From contig NZ_JBHTDD010000005.1 in assembly GCF_042666615.1 (NCBI RefSeq), positions 213,031 to 277,030 of the forward strand: a DNA stretch of 64,000 nucleotides, written 5' to 3'. Both the position numbers and the translations under genes were made by a program. Source of the DNA: KBS50 sp042666615. Its GTDB lineage: Bacteria; Actinomycetota; Actinomycetes; Mycobacteriales; Micromonosporaceae. Shown in pieces: positions 58,887-64,000 of this stretch. The first letter of the stretch is position 1. Each line of letters begins with the position of its first letter. The notes beneath the pieces are model-generated. The model was not told where the DNA came from. It was given only the letters and a program-made list of their open reading frames with translations, and searched no databases.

Positions 58887-59923
58887 CCGCGCCGCTGCGG
58901 GTCGGGGTGGTGGGGGTCGGCATCATGGGCGCCGACCACGCCGAACGGCTGGCGTCCAGGATCGCCGGCGCGGACCTCGTCGCCGTCGCGGACGCCGACG
59001 TCGACCACGCGTCCGAGGTGGCGGCGCGCCATCCTGGGGTACGCGCCACGGCCGACGCCTTCGACCTCATCGCCGCCGACGACGTGGACGCGGTGCTGAT
59101 CGCCTCGCCCGGGTTCGCGCACGAGGAGCAGGTGCTCGCCTGCCTCGCGCACGGCAAGTACACGCTGTGCGAGAAGCCGCTGACCACCGACAGCGCGTCC
59201 GCGCTGCGGCTGGTGGAGGCCGAACGGGACAAGGTCGGCCGACCGCTCGTCCAGGTCGGTTTCATGCGGCGCTTCGATCCGGAGTACGTCGAGCTGAAGC
59301 ACCTGATCGATTCCGGCCGGCTGGGCCGGCTGTTGGTGCTGCACAACATCCACCGCAACAAGACCTCGCCGCCCTGGTTCCGCGACTCGTCGTCGATCGT
59401 CAACGACTCGCTTGTGCACGAGGTGGACGTGTGCCGGTGGCTGTTCGCCGAGGAGATCGAGACGATCACCGTGCTCACCCCGGCCACCAGCGGCCGGGCA
59501 CCGGTGGGGCTGCGTGACCCGCAGGTCGCGATCTTCCAACTGGCCGGTGGCGGCATGGCCACCACCGAGGTCTTCGTCAACTCGCACGTCGGCTACGAGG
59601 TGCGCTGCGAGGCGGTGGCCGAACTCGGCAGCGCCACCATCGGGCTGGGCCAGAACCTGCTGGTCCGCCGGGACAACGGCTACGGCGGCCACATCCCGGA
59701 CGACTACCGGGTGCGTTTCGCGCGGGCGTACGACATCGAGGTCCAGGACTGGGTCCGGGCCTGCCGCCGAGGCACGGTCGTCGGGCCCACCACCTGGGAC
59801 GGGTACGCCGCCACCGCGGTGGCCGAGGCCGGGGTGGCGTCGCTGGCCACCGGCCGGCCGGTCCGGGTCGAGTTGGCCGACCGGGCCGCGGCCCGCCACC
59901 TCTGTCCAGAGCAAGGAGCGTGA
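58883..59923 (+). CDS. iolG: Gfo/Idh/MocA-family oxidoreductase, probable inositol 2-dehydrogenase
   Basis: The 346-residue product (GTG at 58883 after GGGGAGGAG) has the NAD-binding VGVVGVGIMGADHAE, the catalytic Lys in CEKPLT, GFMRRFDPEY and SLVHEVDVCRW. In the operon context it is most likely the myo- or chiro-inositol dehydrogenase that starts the pathway (iolG role), though other Gfo/Idh functions such as scyllo-inositol oxidation are possible. GTGA overlaps on both sides. Confidence 0.88.
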   Translation: MTAPLRVGVVGVGIMGADHAERLASRIAGADLVAVADADVDHASEVAARHPGVRATADAFDLIAADDVDAVLIASPGFAHEEQVLACLAHGKYTLCEKPLTTDSASALRLVEAERDKVGRPLVQVGFMRRFDPEYVELKHLIDSGRLGRLLVLHNIHRNKTSPPWFRDSSSIVNDSLVHEVDVCRWLFAEEIETITVLTPATSGRAPVGLRDPQVAIFQLAGGGMATTEVFVNSHVGYEVRCEAVAELGSATIGLGQNLLVRRDNGYGGHIPDDYRVRFARAYDIEVQDWVRACRRGTVVGPTTWDGYAATAVAEAGVASLATGRPVRVELADRAAARHLCPEQGA

Positions 59924-61422
59924 GTCGCATGCCGACCCGGATCACCCACCTGATCGGCGGCCGGGACTGGACCGGCACGGCCGGGCGGACCGGTGCCGTC
60001 CACAACCCCGCCACGGGGACCGTCACCGGTCGGGTCGACCTCGCCTCGGCGGATCTCGTCGCCGAGGTGGCCGCCGCCGCGACGGTCGCCGGGCGGGCCT
60101 GGGCCGACGCCTCGCTGGCCCGCCGCACCCGGGTGCTGTTCGCCTTCCGCGAGCTGCTCGACAGGCGCAAGGAGGAGATCGCCGCCCTGATCACCGCCGA
60201 GCACGGCAAGGTGCTCGACGACGCGCTCGGCGAGGTCGCCCGCGGCCTGGAGGTGGCCGAGTACGCCTGCGGCATCCCGCACCTGCTCCAGGGCGGCTTC
60301 ACCGAGGGCGCGTCCACGGGCGTCGACGTGTACTCGATCCGGCAGCCGCTCGGCGTGGTCGCGGTCATCTCCCCGTTCAACTTCCCGGCCATGGTGCCGC
60401 TGTGGTTCGTGCCGATCGCCATCGCCTGCGGCAACGCGGTAATCCTCAAGCCCAGCGAGAAGGACCCGTCGGCGGCGGTGGCGGTGGCCCGGCTGTGGAC
60501 CGAGGCCGGCCTCCCCGACGGCGTCATGAACGTGGTGCACGGCGACAAGGAGGCCGTCGACGCGCTGCTCACCGGGCCCGATGTGGCGGCCGTGTCGTTC
60601 GTCGGCTCCACACCTGTCGCCCGGTACGTCTACGAGACGGCCACCGCGCACGGCAAGCGGGTTCAGGCGCTCGGCGGCGCCAAGAACCACATGTTGGTGC
60701 TTCCCGACGCCGACCTGGACCTGGCCGCCGACGCCGCGGTGAACGCCGGTTTCGGGTCGGCGGGCGAGCGGTGCATGGCGATCTCGGCGCTGGTCGCCGT
60801 GGAACCGGTCGCCGACCCGCTGGTGGCGAGGATCGAGCAGCGGATGCGCGGGTTGCGCACCGGCGACGGCAGCACGGGCTGCGACATGGGGCCGCTGGTC
60901 ACGGCCGCGCACCGGGACCGGGTCGCCGGGCTCGTGGCGGCCGGGGTCGAGGCCGGCGCGGCGCTGGTGGTGGACGGCCGGACCGGCCCGTTCCACGGCG
61001 ACTCCGGTGGCTTCTGGCTCGGTCCGACGCTGTTCGACCACGTCACACCGGACATGTCGATCTACCGTGAGGAGATCTTCGGGCCGGTGCTGTCGGTGGT
61101 CCGGGTGCCGTCGTACGACGCCGGGTTGGAGCTGATCAACGCCAATCGGTACGGCAACGGCACAGCGATCTTCACGAACGACGGCGGTGCCGCCCGGCGC
61201 TTCCAGCGGGAGGTTCGGGTCGGGATGGTGGGCGTGAATGTGCCGATCCCGGTGCCGGTGGCGTACTACTCGTTCGGCGGCTGGAAGGACAGCCTGTTCG
61301 GCGACACCCACGCGTACGGGCCGGACGGGGTGCGCTTCTTCACCCGCGGCAAGGTGGTCACCGCCCGCTGGCTCGACCCGAGCCACGGCGGCCTGAATCT
61401 CGGTTTCCCCCGCACCGACTGA
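59920..61422 (+). CDS. iolA: CoA-acylating methylmalonate-semialdehyde dehydrogenase
   Basis: The 500-residue protein (GTG at 59920; an internal ATG at 59929 gives MPTRITH) is an aldehyde dehydrogenase of the MMSDH type: SPFNFPAMVPLWFVPIAIACGN, the catalytic Cys285 in SAGERCMAIS and VNVPIPVPVAYYSFGGWKDS. It converts malonate semialdehyde to acetyl-CoA and CO2, the last step of inositol breakdown. Last gene of the rightward operon. Confidence 0.94.
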   Translation: MSRMPTRITHLIGGRDWTGTAGRTGAVHNPATGTVTGRVDLASADLVAEVAAAATVAGRAWADASLARRTRVLFAFRELLDRRKEEIAALITAEHGKVLDDALGEVARGLEVAEYACGIPHLLQGGFTEGASTGVDVYSIRQPLGVVAVISPFNFPAMVPLWFVPIAIACGNAVILKPSEKDPSAAVAVARLWTEAGLPDGVMNVVHGDKEAVDALLTGPDVAAVSFVGSTPVARYVYETATAHGKRVQALGGAKNHMLVLPDADLDLAADAAVNAGFGSAGERCMAISALVAVEPVADPLVARIEQRMRGLRTGDGSTGCDMGPLVTAAHRDRVAGLVAAGVEAGAALVVDGRTGPFHGDSGGFWLGPTLFDHVTPDMSIYREEIFGPVLSVVRVPSYDAGLELINANRYGNGTAIFTNDGGAARRFQREVRVGMVGVNVPIPVPVAYYSFGGWKDSLFGDTHAYGPDGVRFFTRGKVVTARWLDPSHGGLNLGFPRTD

Positions 61423-61492
61423 GGCGGATCATCGGGACGCTAGGCTTCAGCCGGCGGGTTGACAGACTGTGTTCGAAGGGATGTGCTGCGCC

Positions 61493-63217
61493 GTGACCAG
61501 CAGCGTCGAGGCCGACTGGGTGCACCGCTTCGCGGACGAGGTCATCGCCGAGGCGAAGCGTCGGGTCCCGGGCAAGCCCATCGTCTGCGCCTCCGGCATC
61601 AGCCCGTCCGGCCCGATCCACCTGGGCAACCTGCGCGAGGTGCTGACTCCGCACCTGGTCGCCGACGAGATCCGCCGGCGCGGCCACGAGTGCGAGCACA
61701 TCATTTCCTGGGACGACTACGACCGGTTCCGCAAGGTGCCGGCCGGTGTCGACCCGGCGTGGGCCGAGCACATCGGCAAGCCGCTCACCTCGGTGCCCGC
61801 CCCCGCCGGCAGCGCGTACCCGAACTGGGCCGAGCACTTCAAGGCCGCGTTGATCGAGTCGCTGGCCGAGTTGGGCGTCGAATACCGGGGCATCAGCCAG
61901 ACGGCCATGTACACCTCGGGGGCGTACCGGGACCAGGTGCTGCTCGCGATGCGCGAGCGGGACCGGATCGACGCGGTGCTGGGTCGCTACCGGACCAAGC
62001 CGAAGCCGGCGCCGCAGCGGGCCGGGGACGCCGACGACACGGCCGCCGCGGTCGAGGCCGCCGCCGGTTCGGGGGCGGCGACCGAGGACGACGGCAGCGC
62101 CGCGGGCGGGTACTTCCCCTACCGGCCGTACTGCTCGGTCTGCGAGCGGGACACCACGAGCGTCACCGGGTACGACGACGAGACCACCGAGCTGACGTAC
62201 ATCTGCGCCTGCGGGCACGACGAGAAGGTGCTGCTCGCCGAGTACAACCGGGGCAAGCTGGTGTGGAAGGTCGACTGGCCGATGCGCTGGGCGTACGAAG
62301 GGGTGGTCTTCGAGCCGTCCGGCGTCGACCACAGTTCACCCGGCTCGTCGTTCGTGGTGGGAAGTCAGATCGTCCGCGAGGTGTTCGGCGCCGAGCCGCC
62401 GATCGGCCCGATGTACGCGTTCGTCGGCATCGCCGGCATGGCCAAGATGAGCAGCTCCCGGGGTGAGGTGCCAACCGCCGCCGACGCCCTGCGGATCATG
62501 GAGGCGCCGGTGCTGCGCTGGCTGTACAGCCGCCGCCGGCCCAACCAGTCGTTCAAGATCTCTTTTGACCAGGAGATCCAGCGGCTGTACGACGAGTGGG
62601 ACTCGCTGGGCCGCAAGGTGAGCGAGGGCACCGCACCGGCCGCTGACGCCGTCGCGTACGACCGGGCGGTGCGGACCGCGTCCCGGACGCTGCCGCGCAC
62701 CGCGCGGCCGGTGCCGTACCGGACGCTCGCCTCGGTCGCCGACATCACCACCGGCGACGAGGCGCAGATGCTGCGCATCCTCGCCGACCTGGACCCGGAG
62801 CAGCCGATCGGCTCGCTCGACGAGGTGCGTCCCCGGCTCGACCGGGCCCAATACTGGGTGGCCACCCAGGTGCCGGCCGAGCAGCGCACCCGGGTCCGCG
62901 ACGAACCGGACGCGGAGCTGCTCGCCGGTCTCGACGAGCCGCAGCGGGAGTCGTTGCGGCTGCTGGTCGACGGGCTGGACGACCACTGGTCGCTGGACGG
63001 GCTCACGGCGCTGGTCTACGGCGTACCGAAGCGGATGCTCGGCCTGCCGTTGGACACGAAGCCGACGCCGGAGTTGAAGGTGGCCCAGCGGACCTTCTTC
63101 GTGCTGGTCTACCGGCTGCTGACCGGCCGGGACACCGGCCCTCGGCTGCCCACGCTGCTGCTCGCCGTCGGCGCCGATCGGGTGCGGCGGCTGCTCAGCC
63201 CGCCCGCCATGGACTAA
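61493..63217 (+). CDS. lysS: class I lysyl-tRNA synthetase
   Basis: The 574-residue protein (GTG at 61493, VTSSVEADWVHRFADEV, chosen to match family N-termini; an ATG at 61481 or GTG at 61469 would lengthen it slightly) is a class I LysRS: the HIGH-like PIHLGNLRE near residue 42, zinc-type Cys pairs (YCSVCERD, ICACGHDE) and the KMSKS-like AKMSSSRG near residue 317. It charges tRNA-Lys; actinomycetes often keep it beside a class II enzyme. An Ala/Asp-rich insert near residues 180-205 (GDADDTAAAVE) is unusual. Confidence 0.93.
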   Translation: MTSSVEADWVHRFADEVIAEAKRRVPGKPIVCASGISPSGPIHLGNLREVLTPHLVADEIRRRGHECEHIISWDDYDRFRKVPAGVDPAWAEHIGKPLTSVPAPAGSAYPNWAEHFKAALIESLAELGVEYRGISQTAMYTSGAYRDQVLLAMRERDRIDAVLGRYRTKPKPAPQRAGDADDTAAAVEAAAGSGAATEDDGSAAGGYFPYRPYCSVCERDTTSVTGYDDETTELTYICACGHDEKVLLAEYNRGKLVWKVDWPMRWAYEGVVFEPSGVDHSSPGSSFVVGSQIVREVFGAEPPIGPMYAFVGIAGMAKMSSSRGEVPTAADALRIMEAPVLRWLYSRRRPNQSFKISFDQEIQRLYDEWDSLGRKVSEGTAPAADAVAYDRAVRTASRTLPRTARPVPYRTLASVADITTGDEAQMLRILADLDPEQPIGSLDEVRPRLDRAQYWVATQVPAEQRTRVRDEPDAELLAGLDEPQRESLRLLVDGLDDHWSLDGLTALVYGVPKRMLGLPLDTKPTPELKVAQRTFFVLVYRLLTGRDTGPRLPTLLLAVGADRVRRLLSPPAMD

Positions 63218-63221
63218 CCTG

Positions 63222-63229
63222 TTAGCTAA
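63222..63229. promoter_or_regulatory. palindrome TTAGCTAA upstream of the toxin-antitoxin pair
   Basis: An 8-base palindrome lies 10 bases before the antitoxin start, immediately after the lysyl-tRNA synthetase stop. Antitoxin-toxin complexes usually repress their own promoter through such sites. It is short, so chance is possible. Confidence 0.4.
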
Positions 63230-63239
63230 GGGGGTGCCC

Positions 63240-63497
63240 ATGTCCGCTGAAGCTGCCGCCCAGTTCAACATCCACGACGCCAAGACCAACCTGTCCCGGA
63301 TCATCGATCGGGTCGAGCACGGCGAGGAGATCGTCATCAGTCGCGCGGGCACCCCGGTGGCGAAGGTGGTCCCATTGATCCGGCGGGTGGATCGTAAAGG
63401 TCGCGGCTCTCTCCGTGACCGGCTGGTGGCCACCGAGGACTGGGATTCGACCGAGACGAACGAGGAGATCGCTCGGGACTTCGGGGCGCCTTCGTGA
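63240..63497 (+). CDS. Phd/YefM-family antitoxin
   Basis: The 85-residue product starts at the ATG at 63240, six bases after AAGGGGG (a GTG at 63234 is possible). It has the Phd/YefM N-terminal DNA-binding domain (FNIHDAKTNLSRIIDRVEHGEEIVISRAGTPVAKVVPL) and a flexible, acidic C-terminus (WDSTETNEEIARDFG) expected to cover the toxin. Overlaps the toxin gene by GTGA. Confidence 0.93.
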   Translation: MSAEAAAQFNIHDAKTNLSRIIDRVEHGEEIVISRAGTPVAKVVPLIRRVDRKGRGSLRDRLVATEDWDSTETNEEIARDFGAPS

Positions 63498-63868
63498 GCC
63501 TGCTGCTGGACACCCACGTCGTGATCTGGTGGTTGGTCGACGACACGACCCTGTCGGAAGACTTCAAGGACCAGCTTGACCACGAGCCCGACATCTACGT
63601 CAGCGCCGCGACGGTGTGGGAGGTCGCGATCAAGCAAGCGATCGGCAAGCTGAAGGAGCCGGCCGACCTCGCGGAGCGGATCCGGAACAGCGCGTTCCGG
63701 GAACTTCCGATTCGGTCAGAGCACGCCATCGCCGCGGGTCGGCTTCCGATGATCCATCGCGACCCGTTCGACAGGATCCTCGTGGCACAGGCGCGGTGCG
63801 AGGGACTCACCATCGCCACCCGGGATGCCGGGATCCGGAAGTACGAGGTCCCCGTACTTCCGATCTGA
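63494..63868 (+). CDS. PIN-domain toxin (VapC-like RNase)
   Basis: The 124-residue protein has the PIN fold with acidic metal residues: LLDTHVVIWW, SAATVWEVAIK, and DPFDRILVAQA, ATRDAGIRKY. VapC-type toxins cleave tRNA or rRNA when free of antitoxin. Partner of the Phd-type antitoxin immediately upstream; the Phd plus PIN pairing is common. Confidence 0.93.
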   Translation: MSLLLDTHVVIWWLVDDTTLSEDFKDQLDHEPDIYVSAATVWEVAIKQAIGKLKEPADLAERIRNSAFRELPIRSEHAIAAGRLPMIHRDPFDRILVAQARCEGLTIATRDAGIRKYEVPVLPI

Positions 63869-63939
63869 CCGGGGGAGTCGCCCTCGGGCAGCGGGCGTGG
63901 CCTCTAGTGCCGTGACCACCAACGTTCGGGGTGTTGGGT

Positions 63940-63999
63940 TCAGGCTGCGCGGGTGGCGGGTTGGCCCCATCGTCGTTGTCGTTCGCTGCGGATGCGGGC
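63940..63999 (-). other. possible 3' end of a leftward gene at the window edge (mobile-element-like)
   Basis: A minus-strand frame is open from the window edge to a stop at 63940 (last 19 codons, ending QPATRAA). Codons CGA, CAA, GAA and GCA are used, unlike the neighbouring genes. The preceding bases CTAG (63903-63906) and TGCCGTGACC could be a target and terminal sequence of an insertion element, but 60 bases are too few to tell. Confidence 0.25.
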
Positions 64000-64000
64000 G

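Overview
The window is 64 kb of very GC-rich DNA with tightly packed genes, frequent GTG starts, ATGA/GTGA stop-start overlaps, Tat and lipoprotein signals, SARP, MocR, TetR and CGNR regulators, a DUF222/HNH protein and a class I lysyl-tRNA synthetase. Together these point to a filamentous actinomycete. Micromonosporaceae (Micromonospora-like) is my best guess; this is inferred from gene style, not from a marker gene. I saw no tRNA, rRNA, CRISPR array, prophage or complete insertion sequence.

Layout. 1-3.7 kb: the 3' part of a MOSC/flavin reductase/ferredoxin fusion, a MocR-type regulator and an acetamidase in one operon. 3.9-13.6 kb: mixed single genes (secreted beta-helix protein with a membrane tail, DinB protein, amidase with divergent TetR, two small membrane proteins, a Tat-exported PhoX-like protein, an arginase-family enzyme, a GNAT-Nudix fusion). 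13.8-16 kb: DUF222/HNH protein and an FMN reductase. 16.1-21.6 kb: a four-gene, overlapping glycan operon (carbamoyltransferase, family 2 glycosyltransferase, HAD phosphatase fused to a family 9 glycosyltransferase, and a GT-B glycosyltransferase). 21.6-26.2 kb: AlkB, TetR with a divergent molybdopterin oxidoreductase, a thioesterase, a DUF418 membrane protein and a DHFR-like reductase. 26.2-29.2 kb: an mtnA homologue with a fused class II aldolase/short-chain dehydrogenase. 29.3-43.2 kb: NTF2-like, PemK/MazF-like, MFS exporter, CGNR regulator, phosphodiesterase, LysE, DHFR-like, SARP/AfsR regulator with GNAT, FMN reductase, and a lipoprotein plus two-gene ABC exporter operon. 44.5-61.4 kb: a large catabolic locus. 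61.5-64 kb: lysyl-tRNA synthetase, a Phd/PIN toxin-antitoxin pair and a possible edge of a mobile element.

The most coherent system is 44.5-61.4 kb. A divergent promoter region carrying a long palindrome separates a leftward operon (PfkB kinase, sugar-binding lipoprotein, two ABC permeases, exported PIG-L deacetylase with carbohydrate-binding-like domains) from a rightward operon (DeoR regulator, family 4 glycosidase, and the myo-inositol pathway genes iolE, iolC, iolB, iolD, iolG-like, iolA). I infer a system that deacetylates, imports, cleaves and consumes an inositol-containing (amino)glycoside such as GlcNAc-inositol. The substrate is a hypothesis.

A second window-wide theme is short in-frame tandem repeats (units of 12, 15, 18, 27 or 36 bp) inserted in loops or ends of otherwise conserved enzymes, the largest being eight 18-bp units inside a glycosyltransferase. 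Several non-coding tandem repeats (7, 22, 23, 33 bp) accompany them.
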